DNA from: Epiperipatus broadwayi
Taxonomy: Eukaryota > Onychophora > Udeonychophora > Euonychophora > Peripatidae
Assembly (NCBI GenBank): GCA_028023455.1
Contig: JAQFVV010000256.1
Location: 126,001-190,000 of the forward strand
Direction: 5' to 3'
DNA: 64,000 nucleotides
Both the position numbers and the translations under genes were made by a program. A model generated the notes under the pieces. The model was not told where the DNA came from. It did not search any database and saw only the letters and a program-made list of their open reading frames with translations. This document shows positions 11,301 to 23,499 of the stretch, one piece after another. Each line of letters opens with the position of its first letter. Within the stretch, counting starts at the first letter, position 1.

Positions 11301-14150
11301 AATCAAATTCAACTTGTTGGAATACAGAGGCAATTTAGAACTGATAACAAAAATCAATTAAAGATTTTATTAAAGATGTTTGCTTCAATTGTATTCATTC
11401 TTCATGAGATTGCAAGAAGAAAAGTGCCTTTTTCATAAATAATACCTGCTGTATTTAGAGAAGATTATTTTGGATTATAGAAAGGATTAACAGATCAGTT
11501 CATTAATTAAATTTTCAATACTGCTAATACTATGAAACATACAAGGATGTCATTTGTTTGCCATCAGATCAATCATATATGAAAATAACTTAGACAATGG
11601 TCGGTAATCTTTTAAAATTCCTTAATTGATTATCTTCAAAAGATATAAAAATTATAAAAGCAACATAATCAGTCAGTAGCCTGTAACAAATTTATTTAAA
11701 TACAACTGTAATAGATTGTTTGGTTTTTTTTACTTTATCTATTTTGTCTTGTTTTCATTTCTGTATTTCCAAGTTTGAATTAGGTGTAATTGTGTTTTTG
11801 TAAATATGCATCATTGTCTATAAATGTATACTTTTTTTGCCTGAGTTATTTAAAAGATAAATTTCTAAAGGTATAAATATAAATAATATATATTTATAAA
11901 AATAATAAAACTTAATTTTTATTAATTAGATAATTAATCATAAATAATTGTTTACACTTCTTATGGAGCTAATATAATATTTGGATGTTGTAGCTCTGAT
12001 GATGACTGCAGGACTGTTGAAACTGTTAGAATAAAGTTTTGCTATAAAAATAATATTGTTAAAGTGTTTAAGAAAGTTATAAATGGTATGATAAGTAATT
12101 GTTTAGTAAAGAGATGGAACTTTTTTTTATAATTTATTTTACTTATCATTAAGAAATATTGTTGTTTATATCTCACACACTTTATAAAAATTCAAAAACA
12201 AAAAAAACAAAAAAAATTTTTTCAATTTTATAAAACAAAATAAACTAAGTAAAAACTATTGCATGTATATTAATTTATTTTATTATAGTAATGTATACTT
12301 TTATTAATATATTAATTAATCTGAGAAAGAATACTATTTTTCTAAAGATAAAATATTTGCTGAGACAATATGCATGAAAAATCAAATCAATTCATTTTTT
12401 TTTTCAATGTTTATTTTATTAAAATTAAAATTAATCCATCTGATAGTTTTGACTGATCAGCTATCTTCCTCAGAACTACAAAACATATATATTTACATAA
12501 TTATGGCAATCAAAGCTGTCAAATGGATTAATTTTAATAAAATAAGCACTGAAAAAAGTAAAAAGAAAAGTGGATTAATTATATTTTTTATAATTCTGTT
12601 AATGCATAAAGAACGTTGATAATATACCTCATAAAGAAGATAAAATAGTGTGCATGGTTTCTGAAGTATAATCTATAGAATTATATACATAAAAACAAGG
12701 CTATATTTATAAGTTAGTGAATTCATTTCTTTACCCAATTAGTTCAATACATGATTATTAATGATATACCATATGGTAAAACTAAAAGATTTTTTATTGT
12801 GTTTTCAATGTATTCAAAAGTTTCTTATTTTCATGATAAGCATATTCATTTCATTTAATGTTATATATTAGATAAAATAATATGACGGTTATTATGTTAG
12901 CCTACTACACATATAAACTAACATTCAAATTTGTAAGCAGCTTAAAAATTTTGTCAGGTAAATTTTTTAAACACCATTAAATAAATAAGACCAGTCTAAC
13001 TCCAGAACACAAAAATAAAAAACAAAGAAAATCAAAGAATATAAAAATGAAGATGAGTTTTGCCAAACTTCAAATGCCCTCACTTTTATATGTAGACTCC
13101 TTAATTTATGTATTTAATACATTATTGTGCTTCCTCAAATCTACACAAACTTTATTTTTTTAAAGACTTCAATACTTTATTTCATTGCAATTTTGTTGTA
13201 TTCTATCCTCCTCCTTACACTGAGTGTTATTATCTTGAGTCTTTATATTCTATCATATCTTTGATTCTTTTTTTATCTTTCTTCCTCTTTGTTCCACGAT
13301 TTTTACTTTCCTTTTGTACACAAATATTTTTGTTTAATATTTTACTTTTGCCATTAAATTTTTAAAATGTAAAGAGTAAAAAAGTATTGCGTTCACATTT
13401 GTCTTTCACTTTTTCGTTTTCAATATGTTCTCTATTTCTTGCCCTTTTATTTTTGTTTTCACTGTTTTTTTTTCTTCTAATTTTATTCCATTGTTTTTTG
13501 CACATATGCCGTGTGCTATATATTTCGGTGTTTTCTTATTATGCTTGCGCACGCATACACACAAGTTATTTTTCTATAAATACTATCAGCAAAATCTACT
13601 TTGCAAGCATCCGGCTACAAGCTATTGATTAATTTTTTATCCCCCCCCCCCACTCATTATTAATTTACTTCGTTGGATTTTTAAGTTGTATAATCAATTT
13701 TTAACATGTTATTTGAATCTTTGTATTCAAGTTGTTTCTAAAGCACCTGCACTTCTTAGGCAACTAATTCTATTTGATGTTTGAAGTTTTTATTTTATGT
13801 TTTTACTTGTTTTAATGCATTTTTACTTTCAAAGGAAATTCTGATTTTTCTATTGCAATTTGTATTCATCTCTTAAAGGATGACGACATTTCATTTGGTA
13901 TTCTCTTTTTTTTAAAAAAAAAAAAAAAGAAGAAGTCACGTGATACTAAAGTTGAAATTTTCAAAGAACAAGATTAAAAAAAAATCCAAAGAATTTTTCT
14001 ATTAATGTAAACAGATAAAAAATATTTATGTATTTTAGACAGAATTCTTTGGCTGTTATTTTTAAATATATTGCTAATAATCAGTATCATCATCATTTGG
14101 TCTCTGTTCTGTATTGTTCTGACTAACCTCTAGCTTCTGCTTCATAAAGA
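8359..14150. other. AT-rich DNA with simple repeats, no supported gene
   Basis: No coding region is supported. A-runs lie near 8960 and 9555. The T-rich frames at 13108-13365 and 13387-13632 are Phe/Leu/Ser-rich translations of a pyrimidine-rich strand, not proteins. A run of about ten C lies near 13641-13650. A short motif at 11990-12045 (TCTGATGATGACTGCAGG followed by GTTGAAAC and AATAAAGTTTT) resembles the repetitive ends of Penelope-like elements and is listed separately. Confidence 0.55.
11985..12050 (+). repeat. PLE terminal-repeat-like motif, possibly hammerhead-derived
   Basis: The stretch reads TGTAGCTCTGATGATGACTG, then GCAGGACTGTTGAAAC and AGAATAAAGTTTTGC. The order CTGATGA, a short spacer, then GAAAC is that of a hammerhead ribozyme core, which is known to occur in the pseudo-LTRs of Penelope-like elements. 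The stem between the two core blocks is poorly paired here, so if it is a hammerhead it is decayed. No other element part is evident nearby. Confidence 0.35.
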
Positions 14151-14158
14151 AACTGTGA

Positions 14159-14370
14159 AAGTACTCAGTTATTCTAGATATATATATTTTCATTAGTGTG
14201 GGAATCTGTACCAACTGATGAGTGCTAGTTCACACAAAATACATATATTGGAAATCATTTATTTCTTTCACATGTATGTGGTCATGTGTATTGGTTGTAT
14301 AAGGTGGAGGGGATATCTGTAGGGAGCTTGAAAGTCTGAATTCAAATCCCTTCTAATTACATTAAGTTCA
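14159..14370 (+). mobile_element. tRNA-like SINE family A, copy (3' part)
   Basis: This begins near GAATCTGTACCAACTGATGAG and runs through ACATATATTGGAAATCATTT to a tRNA-like end with GTATTGGTTGTATAAGGTGG, then CTTGAAAGTCTGAATTCAAA and TCCC. The final block resembles a Pol III box B (GGTTCRANNCC) and the earlier block a D-arm/box A. The same sequence occurs at 14507, 22485, 22930, 23210, 47820 and 55380. This copy lacks the upstream half (ATGGATGGCTGAAGAGTTGG). Confidence 0.7.
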
Positions 14371-14506
14371 CTATAAAAAATGTATTTGTATTTAAATATT
14401 ACATATTCAGCCTTTATTCAACCCATCCTCTTCTGTGTATTTAAATGAACATATTAATAAGGTCCTATATGTGAAGAGTCAGAGTGACTTAAAATCAACA
14501 TGAGTA

Positions 14507-14725
14507 TGACAATAATATTGGCATCAACAAGGGCTTTGAGCATTCCATCATCAGATTTTCAATGATATGGATGGCTGAAGAGTTGGAGAATGGAGAAGAT
14601 TAAAGCCTGTCTATTAATATTTGAAGATTTGCTATAGCTTTTTTTCCATGTGTATGGTCATGCATATCAGTTGAATAATAGGAGTGCTGTAGGAAGCTTA
14701 AAAATCTGAGTTCAAATCTCTTTTT
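14507..14725 (+). mobile_element. tRNA-like SINE family A, copy with internal deletion
   Basis: It starts AATATTGGCATCAACAAGGG, continues with CATTCCATCATCAGATTTTC and ATGGATGGCTGAAGAGTTGG, and ends with CTGAGTTCAAATC. Compared with the copy at 55380, the middle part (from the TGTGTGAGAGATGATAATCT block to ACATATATTGGTGATTATTT) is missing after GATTTGCTATAGC. The sequence is non-coding. It lies 140 bp after another copy in the same orientation, so the pair may derive from one locus. Confidence 0.7.
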
Positions 14726-14730
14726 ACATT

Positions 14731-17700
14731 TTTTTAAATAAATAAGCTTCTTCCACTGCAGTTATTCTATTTTGTATATAACCACTAAAACATCACATGA
14801 ACACCATGTATTATAGCTTGGAAATGGCATTATTGTATGGAGATAGTTGCAACTATTTTGTATAAATTTGACTAATCAATAGATGCCAGATGATAATACT
14901 TAATAAATCCCTAACCAATACTGTCCTATCTATAATTCCAGACTGGTTTCTAGATTGTGGCTTACATCAGTTAATTGACGTGTAACTGGATCTTGTACAA
15001 ATGGATTGTTTGGATTGTATATTTCTTTCAGCACTAATCTTTTTTTCTTACTATTAAGCTATTAGACTGAAATTAAAAACAACTTTTGAATTCTCTCACT
15101 GCATTGTTATGCAGTAATATATATGACAAAACTTGCATTTTTGGGATGATCTTCCAAGAAATAGTTCTTAATAACTAGTACATTATTAAAAACATCATAG
15201 CCTGCATGTGAATTGATTTGCATAGCTTCTGGGTGAACATTTAGATGCCACCTTCGCATAGCCAATTCAGATGTAGTACACAAATGTTGGAGTTAATTGT
15301 ATTGTTTTTAAACTTATGATTTTGATTATAGAAGTATAAAAGTTTAAAACCGTTATATATAAATTGTTTTTATTTCAGTGTATTTTTATAATAATAAAAA
15401 ATTGAAATAAAAACTACTTATAGATGTATAACTTCAAAAACAAAAGTTAAAAATTAAACATGCCGTTGTATATAAATTTTCAACTTAAAAAAAAAGTTTC
15501 GATTTCAGTTTATTTTTTAAAGTAAACGAATCTTTTATCTGAAATTATTTCCTAAGGTTACATATATGAAAACAATTTTTTCGTATTATTTATAAGATAT
15601 ATATAAAAAACGTTGTTTTTGAAAAGTAAATACACTTTAATAATCCTTAAAGCAGTTTTAAGATATGTATTAAACCCTAGTACAGTCATCGTTAACACTT
15701 ATTACTCACTAAAAATATATTCGTTTATTGTAAAAGTATTTGCGTGTTTATAATATTAGTTAATGCATAATATGATTTTTTTCCCTTCAGTAGGATTTTA
15801 TTGAGAAACAAAAGCAAAATCTCCAAAGAGAAACAAAATCAAAATCGCCAAACCAAAAGCTTTTTTATTAAGGCCTGTTTTGTTGTTGTTGTTGTTGTTG
15901 TTTTTATTTTGTTTTTAAATTTATAGCAAAAATTAAAAATTGTAACGATTTTTTTTAATGTTTTCCCATTTATCTTTTTATCATTAGTAATTTATTTGTA
16001 GTGACAAGTTTTAAGTCAATTGCATTATGAAATCTATCACTATTTCATTTTACATTAGTATTAGCTTAGAAAATTAAGATTATTATTGAAATATAATATA
16101 CCACTTAATAAATCACTTTTGTTTATGTTCATTGAATCCATAATAATAATCATTTAAAGAATGCTCTAAATGAAACCTTTAGTAGTTTGCAATTACAAAT
16201 TATATTTTCAAACAATTATGTTTCCAATAAAACAAAAGCATCATTTGCGTTTATTATTTGTTATGGAATTCTCATTGAATTCAACAGTTTTATTTTTTAT
16301 ATCTTTCTTTTTCTTATATAGTAAATAATATACAATTCATAAAACTATATACTATTTAAGATATGGCAACTGACTATGTAGAGTGCTTGTAGTAAATGTT
16401 TTCAACAATCGCATTTTAAAACAACCTTATTATTTACCTCAAAGTATATAATTTAAATTTTAAATATTATTATGTAGATTATGGATTTATTTTTTATTCA
16501 ACACTTCTTAAATAGCTGAAGAATCTTCAGCAACAACATTGGTTGATTGCCAAAAAATAGTCATTGCAGTTTCTTATATTTTCTTTTTTACTATAGTATT
16601 ATTCCAAATATTATCAGTATATTCTTATCATTTGGTCCTTTAATAAATAACTTTATCTGCAATTTTTCTACTCCTTCCTCTGATTCTTTTAAAATAACTA
16701 TAACTATTCTCTCATTTTTATTATGTTTTCCCATTGTATATAAATATAATTGCATATCTTATCTTTCCACTCAAAAATATTAAGTATTAAAAAGATGGTT
16801 TCAGAAATGTAGGGGCTATTTGTTTTATTATTTTTTATTACTATATAAACTTTCATCTTTTTTTATTGCCTAAAATACTTTTTTTCACAATACTCAGATG
16901 TTTTATATTTTAAGATATTAGTTTTCATCTGTGGCTTTTATAATTATATCTTCTTACATCATCATTAGCTCGTTTCTATGCTATTATACAACATTTCAGA
17001 TACTTATGTTTTTCTTTTCTTTATATATTCTTTTATTTCAATTGAAAATTTCTTGGTGAATTTCTATTTTACTATTCCTTCTATTATTGTTAATGTTAAT
17101 GGAGTATCTACCATCTATTTATTGTTTTTTTTTCTTTAAGTATTGGGTTTTAAAGTTTGCTAATATTTTAAAATAATTTACAAATTTTGGAATTTAAAAA
17201 TATTGATTGATTTTATTTTTCAAGAAGCACTATCATTAATATCACTAATCATTGATTACTTGCATTGTTGAATCTATAAAGCACTTTATAGTTTTAATGC
17301 ATACATAGTTTCTGTTAGTCAAATATATTTCATCTCTATTATTTTTTCTCTTTGGTATCTTCATGCTCACTCTTAATTTGGATTTTTTTTACAGAGTTTT
17401 TTATGCATATTCCACAAGTTTATATTTTTTTTAAATTTTGACTCTATCCAAATTTACCCAAGACATTTCCACCTTATAATTACATTTTAATTTTAACATT
17501 AAAGTCTTTTTATAAATGTTCTAAAATCTGAATTCTTTATATTTGTTATTATTTCATTAAGTTAACTAACTTCCACTGCCAGTCTGTCTGATATACTAAC
17601 AATCTACACAATGTTATTATTCCATCTTTTATTAGTAATATATTGACACTAGATATACTGTCTATAATTACATCTTTATGATAAAGTGCAAATCTACTTT

Positions 17701-17995
17701 TAAAATTAATTAGTTTTTTCTAGTTCTACTAACTCATACAATATTTTTGAAACTAGTCTAAGTTAGATATTGAAATAAAAAAATCATCATATAAATGCAG
17801 ATTAAGCTACAATCTGATGCTTCTCTGCATTTGCTTTATTTGATACAAAGTACCATTTTGTCTAATGCTGTCTAGATCCTAGATATGAGTAACTTACTGT
17901 TATTTTCATCTTTCAAATATATAAATACTCTTGAAAGATCAAAACTATATATTATAATTTCCAAAAAGTATTCTGGAATATATATTTGTGAATTG
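14731..17995. other. AT-rich DNA, no supported gene; small tandem repeats
   Basis: No gene is supported. A two-copy tandem repeat with 25-bp period lies at 15803-15852 (GAGAAACAAAAGCAAAATC versus GAGAAACAAAATCAAAATC, each followed by CCAAA or GCCAAA), and a TTG run at about 15878-15901. The 78-codon frame at 16547-16783 is Ser/Phe/Ile-rich with no motif. Confidence 0.55.
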
Positions 17996-17999
17996 AATT

Positions 18000-19120
18000 A
18001 ATTATCTTGAAGTGGTTAAATGAGTTAATGCAAATGAAGCAAAATTTGGAAAAAAAATCAATAATGGGTCAGAACAAATGGAATAAAGTTTTAATAATTT
18101 AGAAAGTAGAATAATAAAAGAAAAACAAGATTGAAAAGTAAGATAAAGAAAGCAAGATTTTAAATTGGAGTTTAAATAAATCCAATAAAATTTGAAACAA
18201 TGAAATAAAAAAAGAGCAAAAACAATTGCAAATTCTTGAGAATAAGGTGAGATATATAGAAGTCAGACTGCAAATGGTACAGCAACAAATTGAAGAATAG
18301 AAAGTGTGGAAAATTTTATGTTAAAAGACCAACAGTCAGTTAAATAGATATAAATTAAAATAGAAAAACATAAGTTACAATGTATATATGGATATAATAT
18401 TTTGGAAAATGACATATATAATATATATCAAAGTTTAAGAAGGATATATAAAAAGAATGAGCAAAATTAGAAAATCATGAAAAAGTGCAAAATTAGTTCA
18501 AAGATGAAATAAAACATAAATATCACATTGAAAGGATCCAATTTAAGGTGAAAAAATTGGAAAGAAACCAGGGAGATATCATGGATAAAGACAGAAAAGA
18601 ATTAAAAGTGATTGAAGATAAAATAAATGTGATGAATAAAAATATAATAAAAAAGAAATTATGAGAAATGGTTATGCTTCAATGCTGCAAAATCTTAAAA
18701 ATCAATTAAATAACAATTTGGATCAAGTTCCTATTGAATTAGAAGATGCATAAAGTAGAAATAAATATACAGAAAGGTTTAAAAATATAATTTATATTAG
18801 GGATGAGCTAAAAGTTAATGGTTCTGAGTTTGATATGAAAGTAAAACAAGTACAAGGATAAATAATTAAAGTAGATGTAGGAATAAAAGAAAAAATAATT
18901 AGGCCACATAAAATTCAATCATACAACTGAAATTTATTCAAAAGGAAAAATAAGAGTATATGATATCTAGAGAGCAAAGAAATATTAGCAAGTGATTATC
19001 TAGATATAGTGAAAGAAATTAAAAGTGAAGCATATGTTAAAATAGAGGCAATAAAGTATGAAAAAATGTGGAAATGTGCAACTCAAATGATGAAATAAAA
19101 ACTTTATACTATGTAAAAGT
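18000..19120 (+). pseudogene. Decayed coiled-coil reading frame, gag/ORF1-like
   Basis: The + strand is strongly purine-rich for over 1 kb and translates, across several stops and frame changes, into Lys/Glu-rich helical segments. Examples are ENKVRYIEVRLQMVQQQIEE near 18240-18297, KKLERNQGDIMDKDRKELKV near 18553-18612, and KVKQVQG followed by IKVDVGIKEKIIRPHKIQS near 18838-18929. Such long coiled coils are typical of retrotransposon ORF1 or gag proteins, or of structural proteins. No zinc knuckle, RRM or enzyme domain could be found, and the family is unknown to me. At least five in-frame stops rule out function as a single protein. Confidence 0.4.
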
Positions 19121-19573
19121 ATTAAGATAAAAAGAGATTTTTTAAAAGGGTAAAGAAGTAGACATGAGAATACCAACATGTACAAAACATAAGTTAAAGA
19201 TTTATTAAAATGTTGATAGAAATACAATATTTGGAATAACTAAACAGTAATAATCATCCAGAAGTATAAAAATATATGAAGATAAAACAAACAAAAATAA
19301 TTATAAAGATGAAAATATAAGATCCATTGAATTAATTGTTCAAAGATACAAAAGACCATTCATTTACTGACATATTCTGAACTAAAATACAAAAAATGTT
19401 TATTTGATTATTGTAGACTTAAAAATATAAACTATATTATGAAATATTATGCAAAAAAACAGAAAAGACTAGGTTGAAATCCTAAAAGATAACATTGGTA
19501 TTTACGTTGAATATTTTTGAAGTTGGCAAAGTTATTCAATATATTCTGTATTTTCCAAGGATCATTTCAATGC

Positions 19574-19698
19574 AAGAGTTGTCAAGCATTGTTAGCTGAG
19601 AGGTCAGTGCAGCTGCCTTGCAAGCAAGCAGTTGGTTGCAGATGGTTGTTGCGGGTTCTCCTCATGGCCAATGCTATGACATATGGAAAAAAAAAAGA
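19574..19698 (+). mobile_element. Short tRNA-derived SINE family B, copy 1
   Basis: It contains AGCATTGTTAGCTGAGAGG, then CAGCTGCCTTGCAAGCAAGC, GCGGGTTCTCCTCATGGCC and AATGCTATGACATATGG, followed by an A-run and AGACG. Equivalent blocks occur at 61001 (+), 35275 (-) and 46902 (-). The box-B-like GGGTTCTCCTC is degenerate here but is canonical in the 46.9-kb copy. The A-run at the end fits reverse-transcribed insertion. Open frames crossing it on both strands are not genes. Confidence 0.7.
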
Positions 19699-19699
19699 C

Positions 19700-21960
19700 G
19701 TTAGAGTATTTTTTAATGTAGTATTATTGTTAAGTACTTCTAATTGGTAGTTTAGGAAAATATTTTTCTGATAATAATAAATTTTATTCATGTTAAAATT
19801 TGTTTATAATTTCAAAATAATGTTGTCATTATATGAAGATTCATAATTTTCAAACAAGAGTAGATGATAGGAGACAGAATAGTTGGAAAAAACAATAACA
19901 TATAATGTTCAATAGATAACTTAAATAGAAAATTTTGAGTTGATATCAAATTAACTTGAAAGTTATTAATATACATTAGATAGGAGTGATAAATTAGAAT
20001 AAAATAGTGTGAAAATATTGTTATAGTACATCAACATTTTATGAGTTCTTGCCCATTTTTTTTTTGTATTTGATCAAAGTTTATTTTAATTTATTATTTT
20101 TTTATTGAATATTGTATAATTTAATTTCTATTTGGTGGTATTATGTATAACTAATTATACTCAGATGCATAGATTGCCATAACACTATAAAACCAAAGAA
20201 GCATGGCTTATAACTAACAACACCTATGATATAAACCCAAAGGAAGCATGCTTTTTCCTCTCCAAAAATTGGACTTTCTAATCTATTTGCATATATTTAA
20301 ATATTTATCACATATATTTGTCTATCATGCTCACACAACCCACTTGCTATGATTATGAGAAGATAAAACTTCTCAAAAATACTCAGTCAATTAATACTAC
20401 AATATGTACTTAGTTTAGCACATTTAAACATATTACATGTTTAATTGAGAGATCTCCATTTTTCTTATTTTTACATTACTAATATAGTTAGTATAATGAC
20501 AATTTTAACTTATATATTCCAAAAATAATAGCATCTATAAAAATAATTTAGTGCTCTTTTATTGTTATCTAAAATAAATGAATTATTAATAGAGTCCAAA
20601 ACCCAAGCTTTGCCTGACTAACTGTGGGCTCCACTGACATAAAGAATGCAGATATGATTCTGCATACACTGATTGTAAGATAATTCTAATTAGTAAATTA
20701 AAATAAATATCTAAAAATATTTAGAAAATTTCAGCAATGACAAAGTGAAAACTTTAACAAAATGTTCTTCTAATGTGTAAAATTATCTCCAAATACGACT
20801 ATAGTAGTGATGATCCAGAAACATATATGATTTAACTTTAATTTTCAGCTACATATAATATAATGATATAAATACTGTCAAAAAAATTGTTTAAAAAAAT
20901 GGAAATTAGTGATATTATAACATGTCAGCTAAAGTGAAACTTCTGATAGTAATCTTGTATTCAGGAGTTAGTGCTTTTGCTAGGAAATAAGATTGTGACA
21001 TGAGAATATTCAATGAATGTTAATGTACTTAGACCAATAGAAATTTACAGGAATTTTAGATATATTTATAAAAATGCTATTACACTGCCAAAGCATTATC
21101 AGAAGTGAATATTTCATTGATATCAAGGAAAACTACATGAATTTATTCTTATAATTTTATAGTAGATTTTAAAATGAAACTTTTTTTTAAAACCCACAAA
21201 ACATTTTTACTCTTGATCCAAGAATATACTGACATTATATAATATCTTGAAACAAATTAAATAAATAAAATTATGTGTAAGTGTTAGAGAATATTAATAA
21301 TTAGGTTAAGCAAATAATGAGAAGAAACTGAGATAAAATGCATTTAGCCATTATTGTCTTGCAAGGAATAAAAACTTTCATCATTGAGAAAAAAAATGCA
21401 AGGAAAAAATTAATTAAATAAACTATTTGTTTTATATTAAGTATGAAGTTTGAATGAAAAAAGAAAACAAAAAAGCATGAAACATTATTAAGATGAAATA
21501 TGGAGATAAACAAACAAGTGAATGGGTTAATCTCCAATTGTCATTAGTGATGTTGGTAGATAAAGATTTTTGAACTCAGTAGAAAAATAGAAAATAACCA
21601 TAAAAATTATATATATTTATTAAATATCAAATTATTAAACACATTCTCATGAATGATTTGAGATAGGATTACTAGTTAAAAAGAATATTCAATAGATTTT
21701 ATTGAATAATAAAAAGAAAAAGGAGAGAAAGTAAATATTAATAAAAATAAAAAACAAAGTATGTATGAAAGCTAATTAATAAGATACTTTAATCATTATT
21801 AATTTAATGTCTTATTATTAATATATATAAATAATGTTTGTCTGAAGATTTGTGATGATGTCATCTTAATAGTAATTATATGCTTCATTGTTTCTATTAT
21901 CTAATATCAAATATTGAATATCTTAAGACAAATTCAAGTATTTAAACTTTCCAAATACAT
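19700..21960. other. AT-rich DNA, no supported gene
   Basis: No RNA gene, long ORF or repeat boundary was identified. The minus frame at 21301-21537 is Phe-rich and has no recognisable motif. Confidence 0.5.
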
Positions 21961-21969
21961 TTAACTGTT

Positions 21970-22135
21970 AATAATAGCACACAATGTTTTCAGTGTCATT
22001 ATTCTCTCAGCTTCAGGTGTTGCTGAACTGACAACAACAGTTCTCACCTTGGAATAGAACCTGGATCTTTAGATTTGTGAATATTGAATTTAAGGTAATG
22101 CTCTAACCAATTGAGTTATTCTGCCAAAGCAGAAT
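21970..22135 (-). mobile_element. tRNA-derived SINE or tRNA pseudogene, minus strand
   Basis: Read on the minus strand, the segment starts GCAGAATAACTCAATTGG, then TTAGAGCATTACC, and later AGATCCAGGTTCTATTCC. The first block is a textbook D-arm/box A (TAACTCAATTGGTTAGAGC) and the last fits box B (GGTTCTATTCC). The distance between them is longer than in a functional tRNA and the arms do not pair cleanly, so this is a tRNA-derived SINE head or pseudogene. A non-tRNA body follows (GAACTGTTGTTGTCAGTTC and so on). Confidence 0.65.
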
Positions 22136-22215
22136 GGACATTTAAATTCATGAATATTGAATATCTAAATTTCCAGGTTTAATACCCATGCTACTATTGT
22201 GACTGGCCAATCTGG
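22120..22215 (+). repeat. Second tRNA-like copy, opposite orientation
   Basis: On the + strand this reads GCAGAATGGACATTTAAATTC, then GAATATTGAATATCTAAATTT and CCAGGTTTAATACCCATG, which parallels the tRNA-like segment on the minus strand just to the left. Box B is GGTTTAATACC. The two copies meet head to head at TTCTGCCAAAGCAGAA (22118-22133), a short perfect hairpin. The D-arm half is poorly preserved in this copy. Confidence 0.45.
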
Positions 22216-22484
22216 CAACACATGAAGAAAAAATAGTAATATCACTCAAAACTTTGTGTTATATACTGTGCTATTACTAACACGTGAACATATTTCAAAA
22301 GTTTAATAACCCCTTCACATTTATTTTTTTTTCATTTTATTTTTAATGGTTAACCCTTTATTTAATATTATAAATCAATACATCAGGCTTGACTTGTTAA
22401 AAATTTCAGTTTAAAAAATGAAAAAGATTTTTAAAAAATCATATTTAAATTTGCAAATATAAAAAAGATAAAAAATGATTTAAA

Positions 22485-22900
22485 ATATAATTAGAGAGGA
22501 TTTGAACACAGACTTTCAAGCTTCTTTAGTCATCCACTCCATCTTGTACAATCAATACACATGGCCACATAATGCAAAAAAGATGTGATCTCCAATATAC
22601 ATATTTTATGCTGAACCAGCTCTCATGGGTTGGTTCAAATCATCATTTCTCACACAAATATATGATCCATGTCAATTTATATTAAGATAGCAAATCTTCA
22701 AATTTTTAATGGACAGCTTCATCTTCTCCACTCTCCAACTCTTCAGAAATCCATATCAGTGAAAGTCTGATGATGGCATGTTCATAGCTCTTGTTTGCTA
22801 ATTTTTGTTGTTTGATACCATGTAGACCATAAATCAATCATACCTCTCATATTAAGATAGCAAATCTTGGTCCAGATCATCATCTCTCACACACATATAT
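22485..22900 (-). mobile_element. tRNA-like SINE family A, minus-strand copies
   Basis: Read on the minus strand this holds the same blocks as the copy at 55380: AAGATTTGCTATCTTAATAT, TGATGAGTGCTGG-like sequence, GTGTATTGATTGTACAAGAT, CTTGAAAGTCTGTGTTCAAA and TCC. Part of the family sequence is present twice (GCAAATCTT block near 22686 and again near 22860), so it is a fused or partly duplicated copy. With the + strand copies at 22930-23510 it forms a large inverted repeat centred on the TA run at about 22895-22908. Confidence 0.65.
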
Positions 22901-22929
22901 ATATATATAATAAGTGCTATAATATAAAC

Positions 22930-23060
22930 CAAGCACTGATTACATATATGTGTGAGAGATGCTGATTTGGCCCAACTGATGAGTTCTGGTCATGTATATT
23001 GGTTGTATAAGATGAGTGGATGACTAAAGGGAACTTTAAAGTCTGGATTCAAATTGCCTC
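22930..23060 (+). mobile_element. tRNA-like SINE family A, partial copy
   Basis: It begins AGCACTGATTACATATATGTG, continues with GAGAGATGCTGATTTGGCCC and GTATTGGTTGTATAAGATG, and ends CTGGATTCAAATTGCC at the box-B-like position. The segment corresponding to ACATATATTGGTGATTATTT is deleted. It is oriented opposite to the copy immediately upstream. Confidence 0.65.
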
Positions 23061-23209
23061 TAATTACATCTTGCTTAAAATATAAATACTATAAATGTAT
23101 TTAATTATTACATATTCAGCCTGTATTCTGTCCATCCCTCTTTTGTATATTTAAATGGGATTAAGTTCCAACATATGAGAGGTCATATTTACTTATGGTA
23201 AATATGGGT

Positions 23210-23495
23210 ATTACACAACAAAAATTGACAAAGAAGGGCTATAAACATTCCATTATCATATTTTCAATGATATGGATGGCTGAAAAGTTGGAGAGTGAAG
23301 ATTGAAGCCTGTCCATTAAACTTTTAATGATTTGCTATCCTAATATAAACTGACATGAAATATATATATTGGAGATTATTTATCTTTTTTACATGGGTGT
23401 GGTCATCTGTATCAGTTGTATAAGATGGAGTGGATGACTATAGAGAACTATAGAGAGCTTGAAATTCTGGATTCAAATCCCTTCTAATTAACTTA
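23210..23495 (+). mobile_element. tRNA-like SINE family A, copy
   Basis: Shared blocks are CATTCCATTATCATATTTTC, ATGGATGGCTGAAAAGTTGG, TTTGCTATCCTAATATAAAC, TGTATCAGTTGTATAAGATGG and CTGGATTCAAATCCCTTC. The central TGTGTGAGAGATGATAATCT region is missing. A small duplication (TATAGAGAACTATAGAGAGC) lies just before the box-B-like end. Confidence 0.7.
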
Positions 23496-23499
23496 TTTT

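Noticed and set aside
13108-13632. Three overlapping + strand ORFs of 67-85 codons
   Set aside because: They translate a T-rich strand into Phe/Leu/Ser strings in two or more frames at once, with no motif and no start or splice context.
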